Shown: positions 34,298 to 43,620, numbered from the stretch's first letter. The stretch: DNA of 64,000 nucleotides from Mycetocola manganoxydans (GCF_003667545.1 NZ_RCUV01000002.1:124001-188000); one strand, 5' to 3'. The notes: generated by a model from the letters alone, not told the origin. Made by a program: numbers and translations.

Positions 34298-35335
34298 TCA
34301 GCGAACGACCGGCCACCCGTCGACCCAGCCGAGCGTCGCGAGCCCGAGCCGGAACATCCCATCCAGTTCCTCATCGTAAAAGTGATAGGCGAGGATGCCG
34401 TCACCCACCGACTGCCCGCCTGGCCCGATCCGCGACCCGTCGGTTTCAAGCACCGGGCTGCCGCCGTCTTCGGTGAGCGGGACACCGTCGGCGTCGACGT
34501 AGGGCCCTGTGAGCTCCTTCGATCTGCCGACAGCGATGTTGTAGGTGCTGTCGACGCCCTGGCAGCAGGAGTCCCGCGAGAAGAAGAGGTAGTAGTACCC
34601 GTCGTGCGGCAGGATGTACGGCGCTTCGATCGCGTTGGGCGGCGACTGCCGGTCGGCGAGCAGAATCGGTTCGTCCGTTGAGACCGGCATTCCTCCGGGC
34701 CACGCGAGTTCGACCATCCGTAGCCCGCTCCAGAACGACCCGAAGCTCATCCACGGTGTTCCGTCGGCGTCTTGGACGATGCCGGGGTCGATCGCGTTGA
34801 AGTCCGTCCCGGTCGAGGAGAGAACCGTTCCCCGGTCCACCCATTCGTAACCGGCGGCATCCGGGTCGAGCGTCGTGTTGGTCGCGAGCGCGATGATCGA
34901 CGCGTTGCTTCCGAAGGTCGACGCCGAGTAGTAGAGGTACCAGGTGCCGTCGTGCTCGTACAGCTCGGGCGCCCAGAGGTTGTCGACGCCTGGCACCGCT
35001 TCTTCGAGCCAGGCCGGTTTCTCCGGCCACACCTCGCCCGCGTACTCCCAGTCGACACCATCGTCTGAGCGCCGGATCTGAATGTTGCCGTCGCCGACCT
35101 GCCCGTTGCCGGTCGAGTAGATGAACCACGGCTCACCCTCGGCCCCTCGGACAAGCGCTGGGTCGTGCGTGTCGGTGCTGCCGGTTGGTTCGGGCAACGC
35201 TGGGGATTCCTGCGCGACCGACGCGGAGCATCCGCTGAGCGCGATCGCGACGGCCACCGTCAGCGTCGCGGCGCGAAACGGCAGTTTCGCACCCGAACGG
35301 CGCCTCTTCGAGGGTTGTGGGTGCGAAACTGCCAT
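34298..35335 (-). CDS. GH43 arabinan-degrading lipoprotein (endo-1,5-alpha-L-arabinanase type)
   Basis: Extracellular lipoprotein of 345 aa; signal peptide of about 36 residues with KRRR n-region and lipobox ALSGC. Five-bladed propeller residues are visible: general base Asp in THDPALVRG, pKa-modulating Asp in AIDPGIVQD and acid Glu in NAIEAPYILP. Blade motif YLYYSASTFGSNAS is typical of endo-arabinanases. It is the last gene of the arabinan operon, 9 bp after the GH51 gene, and would release oligomers for the upstream importer. The first codons are part of a 15-bp inverted repeat (35280-35333) that could hide the start codon, and the ribosome site is poor. Confidence 0.9.
   Translation of the reverse strand: MAVSHPQPSKRRRSGAKLPFRAATLTVAVAIALSGCSASVAQESPALPEPTGSTDTHDPALVRGAEGEPWFIYSTGNGQVGDGNIQIRRSDDGVDWEYAGEVWPEKPAWLEEAVPGVDNLWAPELYEHDGTWYLYYSASTFGSNASIIALATNTTLDPDAAGYEWVDRGTVLSSTGTDFNAIDPGIVQDADGTPWMSFGSFWSGLRMVELAWPGGMPVSTDEPILLADRQSPPNAIEAPYILPHDGYYYLFFSRDSCCQGVDSTYNIAVGRSKELTGPYVDADGVPLTEDGGSPVLETDGSRIGPGGQSVGDGILAYHFYDEELDGMFRLGLATLGWVDGWPVVR
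35280..35333. repeat. 15-bp inverted repeat over the start of the GH43 lipoprotein gene
   Basis: GGCAGTTTCGCACCC (35280-35294) and its exact complement (35319-35333), separated by 24 nt. The right arm ends two bases from the ATG complement, so the mRNA would fold from just after the start codon into codon 18. Confidence 0.85.
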
Positions 35336-35344
35336 GTCGTCGAC

Positions 35345-36850
35345 CTAGCCCAGGCCCAGGGCGGACCAGGACACCGGCGGCAGCGTCACGGTCAGGATGC
35401 CATCGGCCAGGGTCGCGCCCGAGAGGTCGCGGAGTCCGACCCGGTTCTGGTCCTCGAGCGTGTTCTTGGCGTACACGTCGTCGTCGTGGAGGGTGACGGC
35501 TTCGGTGATGGTGGATGCCTCGAGTCCGGAGACGTCGATCGACACCTCGATCGACTCGGTCTGGCTGCGGTTCACGAGGAACACAGCGCTCGAACCGGTC
35601 TCGGCGTCAGCCGTTGCGACCGCGTCCACGAGGGGCGCATCGCCGTGGACCTTTGTCGCGTAGGTGCCGACGTCGATCCGGGGGCGCAGCACTTCGCCGC
35701 GGGCGAGGCGTGACGTGACGGAGAACGGGAAGAAGGTGGTCTGGCGCCAGACCGCTCCACCGGGCTCAGTCATGATGGGCGCGATCACGTTCACGAGCTG
35801 CGCGAGCGATGCGGAGCCGACGCGGTCGTGGTTCTTGAGGAGCGTGATGAGAAGGTTGCCGAGCACGACGGCATCCGCCACCGAGTAGACGTCTTCGAGC
35901 TGGCGGGGGGCGAACTCCCAGCCCTCGTTGACCTCGTCTGAGGCCTGGTGCTCGTCGAGGTACCAGATGTTCCACTCGTCGAACGAGAGCTGGATCTTCT
36001 TCTTGCTGCGCAGCTTGTTGCCGACGTGGTCAGCTGTCGCGACGACGGTTTCGATGAAGTACTGCATCTCGAGTGACGAGGCGAGGTACGAGTCGAGGTC
36101 GCCGCCGCGCTCCTGGTAGTAGGCGTGGCAGGAGATGTAGTCGACGTGCTCGTAGCTGTGCTCGAGAACCGTGCGCTCCCAGTCGCCGAACGTCGGCATG
36201 GCCGATCCGCTCGAACCACAGACGACGAGTTCGAGGTTCTTGTCAGCGGCCTTCATCGCCTGGGCGGTGCGCGCGGCGATCTTGCCGTAGTCGTCAGCGG
36301 TCATGTACCCGGTCTGCCACGGGCCGTCCATCTCGTTGCCGAGGCACCACATGCGGATGTCATACGGCTCGGTTGCCCCGTTGGCGATGCGCTTCTCACT
36401 CAGAGCGGTCCCCGAGGGGTGGTTGGTGTACTCGAGCAGGTCGAGCGCTGCTTCGATTCCCCGCGTGCCGAGGTTCACCGCCATCATCAGTTCGGAGCCG
36501 GTCAGCTTGCACCACCGGGCGAATTCGTCGGTGCCGACCTGGTTCGATTCGAGAGCGTGCCACGCGAGGTCGCGCCGCACCGGACGGTCCTCGCGCGGGC
36601 CGACGCCGTCTTCCCAGCGGTAGCCGGAGACGAAGTTTCCGCCGGGGTACCTGATCGTCGTCGACCCGAGTTCCTTCACGAGCTCGATGACGTCGAGGCG
36701 GAAACCATCCTCGTTCGCCGTCGGGTGCCCCGGCTCGTAGATGCCGTCGTAGACGCAGCGTCCGAGGTGCTCGACGAACGAGCCGAAGATCCGGCGGTTG
36801 ATGGGAGCAACGACTGCTGTGCGGTCGATGGCGATTGTTGCGGTGGTCAC
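35345..36850 (-). CDS. GH51 alpha-L-arabinofuranosidase
   Basis: Cytoplasmic exo-glycosidase of 501 aa removing alpha-L-arabinofuranosyl units from arabino-oligosaccharides. GTG 36850 overlaps the stop of the DUF624 gene (GTGA). Family signatures are FGSFVEHLGRCVYDGIYEPGHP, RYPGGNFVSGYRWEDGVGP, acid/base Glu in MWCLGNEMDGPWQ and nucleophile Glu in LSFDEWNIWY. No signal peptide, matching action on imported oligomers. Confidence 0.96.
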   Translation of the reverse strand: MTTATIAIDRTAVVAPINRRIFGSFVEHLGRCVYDGIYEPGHPTANEDGFRLDVIELVKELGSTTIRYPGGNFVSGYRWEDGVGPREDRPVRRDLAWHALESNQVGTDEFARWCKLTGSELMMAVNLGTRGIEAALDLLEYTNHPSGTALSEKRIANGATEPYDIRMWCLGNEMDGPWQTGYMTADDYGKIAARTAQAMKAADKNLELVVCGSSGSAMPTFGDWERTVLEHSYEHVDYISCHAYYQERGGDLDSYLASSLEMQYFIETVVATADHVGNKLRSKKKIQLSFDEWNIWYLDEHQASDEVNEGWEFAPRQLEDVYSVADAVVLGNLLITLLKNHDRVGSASLAQLVNVIAPIMTEPGGAVWRQTTFFPFSVTSRLARGEVLRPRIDVGTYATKVHGDAPLVDAVATADAETGSSAVFLVNRSQTESIEVSIDVSGLEASTITEAVTLHDDDVYAKNTLEDQNRVGLRDLSGATLADGILTVTLPPVSWSALGLG

Positions 36851-37578
36851 GCGGGTATTCCTTCTCTCTGGTGGTGCAGCGGCGAACTCACGACGCGAGC
36901 TGCCGGGTGAACAGGGTTGTCGGCTACCGTAGCCCCGATCTCCGGGCGACCCGCAGGGGCGAGCCGCGCGAGGCGGGTGTCTATGATCCAGCCGGCCACG
37001 AACAGGGGCACGGATGCTCCGACGAGCGGAACGAGGACGCCGAACGCCATCAGCGCGTAGGCGAGCACGCCCAGGCTGACGATCAGCGACACGCTCATAC
37101 CCGGTGAGACGAGGGGCAATACGATCGCGTACCGCCAGGTCGCCCGCGCGGATGCCCGGTAGCGACTGCAAATCGAGACCGCGGCGAACGCGGCGAGGGC
37201 GGTGAGCAGGGTGGAGGTGAGGAACACCGCGAAAAGCACGGCGGCGAGCGGGTCGCCGGAGGCTGCGAGGGTCTGGAAAGCCACGAGGTCGACCGCGATG
37301 AGGAGCGTCGCGAGAGTGAACGGGATCGAGACGACGGCGAGGTGCCGGAACTGGCTGCGGTAGGCGATGACGAAGTCGCGCACGATCGAGTCCGGTGGGA
37401 CTCCTGCGCGCAGGCGGGCGGCGACGATGGAGGTGGCGACCGCTGCCGGAAAGAGCCCGAACACGATGAGCCCGGCGAGCGTTCCCGCGATGAAGAGGAG
37501 GTTGAGCACGACGAGGGCGAGAGCGAATCGCAGCCAGGCCATGACCCGGCCGGCCCAGCCGATTCCGGCGTCACTCAT
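36847..37578 (-). CDS. DUF624 membrane protein
   Basis: Integral membrane protein of 243 aa from ATG 37578, which overlaps the end of the GH43 gene by eight bases. About five or six hydrophobic segments. The N-terminal half (AGRVMAWLRFALALVVLNLLF ... VFGLFPAAVATSIVAARL) matches DUF624/YesL-like proteins, which accompany carbohydrate ABC importers and hydrolases in Gram-positive bacteria. Function unproven; an accessory to transport is often assumed. Confidence 0.85.
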   Translation of the reverse strand: MSDAGIGWAGRVMAWLRFALALVVLNLLFIAGTLAGLIVFGLFPAAVATSIVAARLRAGVPPDSIVRDFVIAYRSQFRHLAVVSIPFTLATLLIAVDLVAFQTLAASGDPLAAVLFAVFLTSTLLTALAAFAAVSICSRYRASARATWRYAIVLPLVSPGMSVSLIVSLGVLAYALMAFGVLVPLVGASVPLFVAGWIIDTRLARLAPAGRPEIGATVADNPVHPAARVVSSPLHHQREGIPA

Positions 37579-38911
37579 GGCGGCCGGCGGTTCCCTGCCA
37601 GGCGACACCATCGGAGTCGAGTCCGGCAAACGAGAGCCCTGGACGCCCTGCGGCCCAGTTCCACGAGGCGAACACGACGGCATCGAGTTCGGTCGCGCCG
37701 ACCGAGAGCCGGACCCGCTCGGGCTCGCCCGAGACCAGGAGGTCCGGGCTCGCTGGGACCGACACCGGAAGTGGGACGGCGTCGATGATGTCCGTCGATG
37801 CCGGGTCGAGGCGCAGCACGCTCCAGACGCCGTCGACAGGGACGGGTCCGGGAAGCGACTCGAGCTCGCGCCCCGCGAACGGTTGCGGCGAGACGACCGG
37901 CCAGCCGGCATCCGTGAAGAAGACACGACGCAACTGGACGACGTGCTGGGTCGGGTCGTCGGCGAAGCGCACGTGGTGCACCATGAAGTACTCGTCACCG
38001 TTCTCGCCGGGCTCGGTCAGGATCGAATTGTGCCCGGGCGCAAGCCAGCCGGTGTCACCGTCGAAACGGTAGCTCCCGAGGATCTTGGTGCCGATCGACG
38101 TAGGGTCTGCGTCGAGGTCGGTGAGGTCGCGGCCGTTGACGTCGAGGTACGGCCCGGTGATCTCCACCGCGACCGCGACGCGAACGTGATAGGTCGAGAA
38201 CAGCGAGTCGTACGAGACAAACAGCACGAACCGGTCTTCGTCGGCGCGGTACACGACATACGCGCCCTCGATCGCGGTGTCGACCGATTTCGGCCGACGT
38301 GCGATGACCGTCCCCAGGTCGCCCGGTGTCGCGGCGAACCCGGTCACGGCATCGAGCCGGAGCGTGTGGATGCCCGAGAAGAACGACCCATAGGTCAGCC
38401 ACGGGGCGCCATCGCGGTCGAAGGTGACGGCAGCGTCGATCGCGTTCTGCGTCGTCTCTCCCTTCTTCGTCGCAACGACGATTCCGCGGTCTTCCCAGGG
38501 GCCGGCGAGGTCGGATGCCACGGCGAGGCCGATCGCGGACGTGTTCGACCCGAAGGTCGACGCGGAGTAATACATGTGCCAGCGTGCGTCGTCGCCCGGC
38601 CAGCGCACGACCTCCGGTGCCCAGAGCCCGGGCGCACCGGTCCAGTCGAACGCCTCGGCGGGGACGCCGTCGAGTGCGGTGCCCGCGTAGGTCCAGGTGA
38701 CGAGGTCGCGGGAGGTGCGCACGTGAACACCGGAGGGGATCTCGGTGGCGTTGGCGACAGCATCCGTCGAGAACATGTACCAGGCGCCGTCGTCGCCCCT
38801 GACGACGGTGGGGTCGTGGGCGTGGCGCGCACCCCATGCGGAGGAGTCGCCGGTGGGAGCCGGAATCAGGCGTTCAGGCACGGCGGAGACACTCGAGTCG
38901 AGGATCGACAT
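37571..38911 (-). CDS. GH43 arabinan hydrolase/arabinosidase with C-terminal beta-sandwich
   Basis: Protein of 446 aa from ATG 38911 (AAGGGA upstream); no signal peptide, so intracellular. The propeller (about 25-320) has base Asp in AHDPTVVRG, Asp in NAIDAAVTFDRDG and acid Glu in TAIEGAYVVYRAD, plus the blade motif WHMYYSASTFGSNTSAIGL. The C-terminal region of about 110 residues is an extra domain of beta character. It overlaps the DUF624 gene and follows the ABC permeases by two bases, so it is embedded in the operon. It probably acts on imported arabino-oligosaccharides. Confidence 0.9.
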   Translation of the reverse strand: MSILDSSVSAVPERLIPAPTGDSSAWGARHAHDPTVVRGDDGAWYMFSTDAVANATEIPSGVHVRTSRDLVTWTYAGTALDGVPAEAFDWTGAPGLWAPEVVRWPGDDARWHMYYSASTFGSNTSAIGLAVASDLAGPWEDRGIVVATKKGETTQNAIDAAVTFDRDGAPWLTYGSFFSGIHTLRLDAVTGFAATPGDLGTVIARRPKSVDTAIEGAYVVYRADEDRFVLFVSYDSLFSTYHVRVAVAVEITGPYLDVNGRDLTDLDADPTSIGTKILGSYRFDGDTGWLAPGHNSILTEPGENGDEYFMVHHVRFADDPTQHVVQLRRVFFTDAGWPVVSPQPFAGRELESLPGPVPVDGVWSVLRLDPASTDIIDAVPLPVSVPASPDLLVSGEPERVRLSVGATELDAVVFASWNWAAGRPGLSFAGLDSDGVAWQGTAGRHE

Positions 38912-38913
38912 GG

Positions 38914-39882
38914 CTATCCCTTCGCGCCGGTGAGGGCGACGGATTCGATGATCTGGCGTTGGAAGATGACGAACACGATGAGCACGGGCAGGAGCGCGAT
39001 GAACGATGCCGCCATGATGAGCGGGTAGTCGGTCTGGATCGCGTATGCGGCGTTGAAGTTCGCGATCACGAGCTGCAGCGTCTGCTTCTCGGGCGTGTTC
39101 AGGTAGATGATCGGGGCGAGGTAGTCGTTCCAGACGGCCATGAACCAGAGGATGAACTGGGCGGCGAGCGCCGGCTTGATCGCCGGGAAGATGAGCGTGA
39201 AGAAGATCTGCAGGTAGGAGGCACCGTCGAGCTTCGCCGCTTCGATGATCGAGTCGGGAACCGTGGCGAGGTACTGCCGCAGGAAGAAGATCATGACGAT
39301 GTTGCCGAACATGCCAGGCACGATCAGCGGCAGCAGGGTGTCGACCCAGCCGATCTCGGCGAAGACCATGAACTGCGGAATCATGATCGTCGGGAACGGG
39401 ATCATCAACCCGGCAAGCAGGCCGAGGAAGAGGACGTTCTTGAACGGCATCCGCAGTTTGGCGAAGGCGAACGCGGCCAGGGCGGAGAACAGCGAACCGA
39501 TGATGGTGACCGAGCACGCGACGATGAGGCTGTTCTGGATACCGCTCGCGAGCGGGCCCGCCGTCCACACGCGGAGGTAGTTCTCCCAGATCACCGGGTC
39601 GGGGATCCACTGCGGCGGCAGTGCGAAGACGCTGTCGCGGGTCTTGAGCGAGGTCGAGAAGGTCCAGATCAGCGGCGCGAGCATGGCGACGGCGCCGATC
39701 GACAGGACGATCGTGACCAGGACGTTGCCGAGCGAGTAGCGGCCCTTGCGGCTCATCGGTGCGCGGCCGCGCTCGGGGGCCGGGGCTCCGGGGAGCCCGG
39801 CGTCCGGGGCGAGCGGTGGTGCGCCGAGGGCGGTGGCGGCTGGCCCGCCGGTGGGAGCGAGAGCTGACGTTGATGACGACAT
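38914..39882 (-). CDS. Carbohydrate ABC permease (MalG type)
   Basis: Permease of 322 aa with a long Ala/Pro-rich N-terminal tail (about 45 residues) before six membrane spans. The EAA loop is EAAKLDGASYLQIFFTLIFP near residue 220. It partners the permease ending at 39894 and the binding protein at 40894-42228. No ATPase is encoded here, so the importer probably uses a shared MsiK-type ATPase from elsewhere, as is usual in Actinobacteria. Confidence 0.92.
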   Translation of the reverse strand: MSSSTSALAPTGGPAATALGAPPLAPDAGLPGAPAPERGRAPMSRKGRYSLGNVLVTIVLSIGAVAMLAPLIWTFSTSLKTRDSVFALPPQWIPDPVIWENYLRVWTAGPLASGIQNSLIVACSVTIIGSLFSALAAFAFAKLRMPFKNVLFLGLLAGLMIPFPTIMIPQFMVFAEIGWVDTLLPLIVPGMFGNIVMIFFLRQYLATVPDSIIEAAKLDGASYLQIFFTLIFPAIKPALAAQFILWFMAVWNDYLAPIIYLNTPEKQTLQLVIANFNAAYAIQTDYPLIMAASFIALLPVLIVFVIFQRQIIESVALTGAKG

Positions 39883-39893
39883 GGTGGCCTGCC

Positions 39894-40802
39894 TCAGTCG
39901 ATCGAGAACGAGTTGCGGCGGTTGAGCCGGAATTGGATGACGGTGATGACGAAGATGATCAGTCCGAGCACGATCGACATGCTCGATGCGTAACCCATCT
40001 GCAGCTGGCTGAATGCTTTTTGCCAGATGTACCAGACGATGCTCGCCGAGCTGAACTCAGGGCCGCCGGTCGGCGTCATGATGTTGATTTCGATGAAGAT
40101 CTGCGAGCCGCCGATGATGCTCGTCACCACGAGGAAGAAGGTGACGGGGCGCACCATCGGAAGCGTGATGTGGCGGAACTGGTTCCACGCGTTTGCGCCG
40201 TCGAGCGCTGCCGCTTCGTAGAGGTGGCGGGGCACGGACTGCAGTGCAGCCAGGTAGAGGAGCATCGAGTAGCCGAGGCCCTTCCAGATCGCCATGATGA
40301 TGAGGGCCGGTTTGACCGTCGCGGTGTCCATCAGCCAGTTCGGGCCGTCGATGCCGACGAGTGCGAGCGTCTGGTTGATGAGACCGAAGTCCCCGTTGAA
40401 CGCCCACTGCCAGAGAATGGCGACGGCGGCGATCGAGGAGATGACCGGCACGTAGTACACGGTGCGGAAGAAGGTGGTTCCGCGCATCTTGCGATTGAGC
40501 GCGAGGGCGAGCACCAACGAGATGATGAGCCCGATCGGGATGCCGATCATCATGAAGAAGGTGTTCCACATCGCCTTGGCGAAGTAGGGATCGTTCCACA
40601 TCTGGATGTAGTTGGCGATGCCGTTGAAGGTCGGGTCTCCGAGGCCGTTCCAGCTGGTGAACGAGGCGTACACGCTGAACAGCAGCGGGTACAGGGTGAA
40701 GAGCAGGAACCCGATCAGCGGGATGGCCACGAAGCCAAGCGCAGCGAGGTGCTCACGGCGATGGAGCCGGGAGCGGCGAACCGGTGTCGATGTCGCGGTC
40801 AT
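39894..40802 (-). CDS. Carbohydrate ABC permease (MalF type)
   Basis: Permease of 302 aa from ATG 40802, AAGGA upstream. Opens with a basic tail then LGFVAIPLIGFLLFTLYPLLFS. The EAA motif is EAAALDGANAWNQFRHITLP. Six spans. It is separated from the binding-protein gene by 91 bp containing a 13-bp hairpin, and from the next permease by 11 bp. Confidence 0.92.
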   Translation of the reverse strand: MTATSTPVRRSRLHRREHLAALGFVAIPLIGFLLFTLYPLLFSVYASFTSWNGLGDPTFNGIANYIQMWNDPYFAKAMWNTFFMMIGIPIGLIISLVLALALNRKMRGTTFFRTVYYVPVISSIAAVAILWQWAFNGDFGLINQTLALVGIDGPNWLMDTATVKPALIIMAIWKGLGYSMLLYLAALQSVPRHLYEAAALDGANAWNQFRHITLPMVRPVTFFLVVTSIIGGSQIFIEINIMTPTGGPEFSSASIVWYIWQKAFSQLQMGYASSMSIVLGLIIFVITVIQFRLNRRNSFSID

Positions 40803-40842
40803 TCGAGGATCTTCCTTGATCAGGGTCGAGAGGGAGAGGGGT

Positions 40843-40883
40843 GGATGCCGCGGCGCGCGTACGCGACGCACGCCGCGGCATCC
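40843..40883 (-). terminator. Intra-operon hairpin after the arabinan binding-protein gene
   Basis: 13-bp perfect stem GGATGCCGCGGCG (40843-40855) with CGCCGCGGCATCC (40871-40883) around a 15-nt loop. It is placed between the binding protein and the permeases, like the hairpin at 2942-2973. Partial termination or mRNA protection would explain higher binding-protein levels. Confidence 0.75.
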
Positions 40884-40893
40884 GATCTCGGTG

Positions 40894-42228
40894 TTAGCCG
40901 ATACCTGCCTGCTGGTTGGCGGCATCCAGGAACGCCTGCATCTTGGGCTGGGCTTGCTTGAGATACTCGGCGGCGGTCTGCTTGCCGTCGATCACCGGCT
41001 GGATGTTGGTGAACAACTCGTCGTACCACTCACTGTTGTAGGTGTTGTTGGCGGGGAGTCCACGGCCGTAGTCGTTGACGATCTGGAGGAACTCCTCCTT
41101 GTTCGCTGGCTTGGTCGTCGAGTCCTCGACCCAGCTGTCTGCCATGTCCTTGAGGTTCGGGATCTGGATCCCGGCGTCGACGAGGCTCTGCTGGGCTTCG
41201 GCGTCTGCGGTCAGGTACTCGACGAGCTTGACGGCCTCTTCAGGGTGTTCGGTTCCGTTCGAGACGGCGATACCGAGCGAGCCGACCCAGGTGGCGCTCT
41301 TTCCGCTCTCACCGACCGGGTAGGGGATGAGGTCCCAGTCGAAGTCGAGCTTCTCATAGGTGGAGACGTCCCACGGGCCGACCGGGAAGAACCCGAGCTC
41401 GCCCTTCATCCAGCGCTGGTAGGTGTCGAGGGTCTGCGCCTCGGCGACCGACGGGGTGACGGCGTGCACGTTCTGCAGGTCGGCGAACCACTGGAGCGCC
41501 TCGGCGAACTCAGGGGTGTCGACGGTGACCTTCGTGCGGTCCTTGTTGAGCCAGTCCCCGCCGTTCGACCAGACGAACGGCTGCAGGTTCCACTGCACGT
41601 TGAGGCCGGTGCCCCACTGGTCGGTCTTCCCGTCGCCGTCGGTGTCCTTCGTCAGCTGCTTCGAGATGTCGACGAACTGGTCGAGGGTGAGCGGGGTGTC
41701 CTTGTCCGGCAGCGGAATGCCCGCCTCTTCGAACATTGTCTTGTTGTATCCGAACGAGAACGGTCCGACATCCTTCGGGAGAGCGTAGATCGCGCCGTCG
41801 CCGACGAGCTTGCCGTCGTAGCGGTAGCTGTCGACCCCGTACTCCCAGATGTTGTCGAGGTCGATCGTGTCCGAGCCTTCGACGTACTCGGTGATGTCCT
41901 TGACGACGCCGTTCTTGACGTACGACTGCACGTCGCCCTGGTTGATGTAGAAGACGTCGGGGACCTTCTTGCCTGCGATGGCTGCCTTGAGCTTGGTGAT
42001 GTACTGGTCCGCGGTCGTGACGATGACGTCGACCTCGATGTCGTTCGCCTTCTCGAATTCGGCGATGGCCTTTTCGTAGGCCTTCTTCTCGTCTTCACCC
42101 CCGCGGAACATGAACGTGAGCTTCTTCTCGCCGGAGTCCTCGCCGGCTGAGGCGGAGCATCCGCTGAGCAAGAGACCGGCTGCAGCGAACATTGCTACAG
42201 ATGTGGCCATCAAACGTGACGTCTTCAT
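40894..42228 (-). CDS. Extracellular sugar-binding lipoprotein of the arabinan locus
   Basis: Binding protein of 444 aa from ATG 42228 with GAAGGA upstream. Lipoprotein signal [18 protein letters not shown] then lipobox LLSGC. The mature part is SBP_bac_1 ([20 protein letters not shown] ... [18 protein letters not shown]). Context (GH43, GH51, GH43 lipoprotein downstream) points to arabino-oligosaccharides. It is preceded by two LacI-type operators spaced 65 bp apart centre to centre, so this is the operon's regulated promoter. Confidence 0.92.
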   Translation of the reverse strand: MKTSRLMATSVAMFAAAGLLLSGCSASAGEDSGEKKLTFMFRGGEDEKKAYEKAIAEFEKANDIEVDVIVTTADQYITKLKAAIAGKKVPDVFYINQGDVQSYVKNGVVKDITEYVEGSDTIDLDNIWEYGVDSYRYDGKLVGDGAIYALPKDVGPFSFGYNKTMFEEAGIPLPDKDTPLTLDQFVDISKQLTKDTDGDGKTDQWGTGLNVQWNLQPFVWSNGGDWLNKDRTKVTVDTPEFAEALQWFADLQNVHAVTPSVAEAQTLDTYQRWMKGELGFFPVGPWDVSTYEKLDFDWDLIPYPVGESGKSATWVGSLGIAVSNGTEHPEEAVKLVEYLTADAEAQQSLVDAGIQIPNLKDMADSWVEDSTTKPANKEEFLQIVNDYGRGLPANNTYNSEWYDELFTNIQPVIDGKQTAAEYLKQAQPKMQAFLDAANQQAGIG

Positions 42229-42315
42229 CACGTGTCCTTCCCGTTTGGCTGTGCTGTTGGATGGCTGGATGCTTCGCACGCTGAGCGGGATGGGCATCGT
42301 CGGCCGTGTTGTTTT

Positions 42316-42327
42316 TACAACGTTGTA
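42316..42327 (-). promoter_or_regulatory. LacI-type operator O1 of the arabinan operon
   Basis: Perfect palindrome TACAACGTTGTA, 88 bp upstream of the binding-protein start. Identical to the GH127 operator at 28434-28445. Confidence 0.85.
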
Positions 42328-42355
42328 CTGAACTGTGCCACGGCGCCGTATGGGG

Positions 42356-42395
42356 CGTCAATAGTTTCGGGCAACATTTTTCCAACGTTGGAAAA
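42356..42395 (-). promoter_or_regulatory. LacI-type operator O2 and -35-like element of the arabinan operon
   Basis: TTTTCCAACGTTGGAAAA (42378-42395) is a perfect 18-bp palindrome sharing the CAACGTTG core with O1. The centres of O1 and O2 are 65 bp apart, about six helical turns, which would allow looping. A TTGACG on the minus strand (42361-42356) lies between them as a possible -35; no clear -10 could be chosen. Confidence 0.7.
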
Positions 42396-42499
42396 GTTGC
42401 GTGGATCGCGAATTGCCCACTCTCGCGGGTGCGGGCGGCGCGACACCCGCGAACCTGGGCAACTCGCGGGAGTACCCGCCCTCGGGCGGGCGGATTCCG

Positions 42500-43507
42500 T
42501 CAGTCTGCGGTCGACTCGCGGCCGATCACCGAGAAGTCGGTGAGGTACTGCCTGGGCGGAGCATCCCGGTTCGCGATGCGCTCCACGAGCACGTCGACCG
42601 CCATGTCGGCGATCTCATCACGACCGGGATCCACGGTGGACAGCGTCGGCAGCGAATACTTCGTCTCGTCGAGACCGTCGAATCCGATCACGGCGACGTC
42701 GTCCGGGATGCGACGGCCTGACTCCTGGAGGACACGCATCGCGCCGAGGGCGAGCGTGTCATTGAGGCCGAACACCGCGTCGAACTCGACCCCGGAGTCG
42801 AGCAGTTCGTGCATCGCCTGGGCGCCGTCGAGCCGATGCCAGAGACCGACGTAGCGGATGAGCGACTCATCCGGTTCGATGCCGGCCTCCGCGAGCGCAT
42901 CGAGGTATCCCCGCAACCGCAACGCAGCAGATCCGACGACCTCACCCTCGTGCGCCCCGATCACGGCGATCCGCGTGCGCCCCCTGGCGATCAGGTGCGC
43001 GGTCGCAGCCTTGGCGGCTTCGACGTTCCGCATCGTGACGTGGTCGGTCGGGCCGCCGAAGATCCGCTCACCGAGCAGCACGAGCGGGTACGACACGTTG
43101 AGATACCCGACGTCGTCCGAGCTCATGCCGAGCGGGCTGAAGATCAAACCGTCGGTGAGTTGCAGGCGCGGACTCGAGAGCATCTCGATCTCACGCTCAC
43201 GGTCACCCCCTGCGGTCTGCTCGATGAGGACGACGAGGTGACGTCGTTCTGCCGCGCGGATGACGGCATCCGCCAGTTCGGCGAAGTAGCTGAGGCTGAG
43301 TTCGGGCAGTGCGAGTCCGATGACCCCCGTCTTGCCCGAGCGCAGGCTGCGGGCCGAGATGTTGGGCTGGTAACCGAGCGTGTCGATCGCGGCGAGCACT
43401 TTCTCGCGCGTCGTCGGCCGGATGTGCTTGTAGTCGTTGACGACGTTCGACACCGTCTTGATCGACACGCCTGCCAGCGTCGCGACGTCATGCAGGGTGA
43501 CCGCCAT
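42500..43507 (-). CDS. LacI-family transcriptional regulator of arabinan/arabinose genes
   Basis: Repressor of 335 aa. Helix-turn-helix at residues 1-25 (VTLHDVATLAGVSIKTVSNVVND), hinge helix near 50 (NISARSLRSGKTGVIGL) and periplasmic-binding-protein-like effector domain to the end (VAVIGFDGLDETKYSLPTLSTV). It sits immediately upstream of the arabinan operon on the same strand. Near-identical CAACGTTG palindromes lie before itself, the operon and the GH127 gene, making it the most likely ligand-responsive repressor of all three. Likely inducer is arabinose or an arabino-oligosaccharide (inference). Confidence 0.93.
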   Translation of the reverse strand: MAVTLHDVATLAGVSIKTVSNVVNDYKHIRPTTREKVLAAIDTLGYQPNISARSLRSGKTGVIGLALPELSLSYFAELADAVIRAAERRHLVVLIEQTAGGDREREIEMLSSPRLQLTDGLIFSPLGMSSDDVGYLNVSYPLVLLGERIFGGPTDHVTMRNVEAAKAATAHLIARGRTRIAVIGAHEGEVVGSAALRLRGYLDALAEAGIEPDESLIRYVGLWHRLDGAQAMHELLDSGVEFDAVFGLNDTLALGAMRVLQESGRRIPDDVAVIGFDGLDETKYSLPTLSTVDPGRDEIADMAVDVLVERIANRDAPPRQYLTDFSVIGRESTAD

Positions 43508-43571
43508 CGAAATTCCCGCTCTGTGGACTGCTTCTGCACGGGCGGATCGCCGCGTGCTGTGATTATGAACC

Positions 43572-43583
43572 TACAACGTTGCA
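43572..43583 (-). promoter_or_regulatory. LacI-type operator upstream of the LacI-family gene
   Basis: TACAACGTTGCA, one mismatch from the perfect palindrome, 65 bp upstream of the regulator start codon. Suggests autoregulation. Confidence 0.7.
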
Positions 43584-43620
43584 GGACAACAAAGCAGCCG
43601 GGGTACGCGAATTGGGGGCT

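Noticed and set aside
37571-39610. A 679-codon frame including the GH43 gene
   Set aside because: The first 233 codons are antisense-like out-of-frame readings of the permease gene. The GH43 protein starts at ATG 38911.
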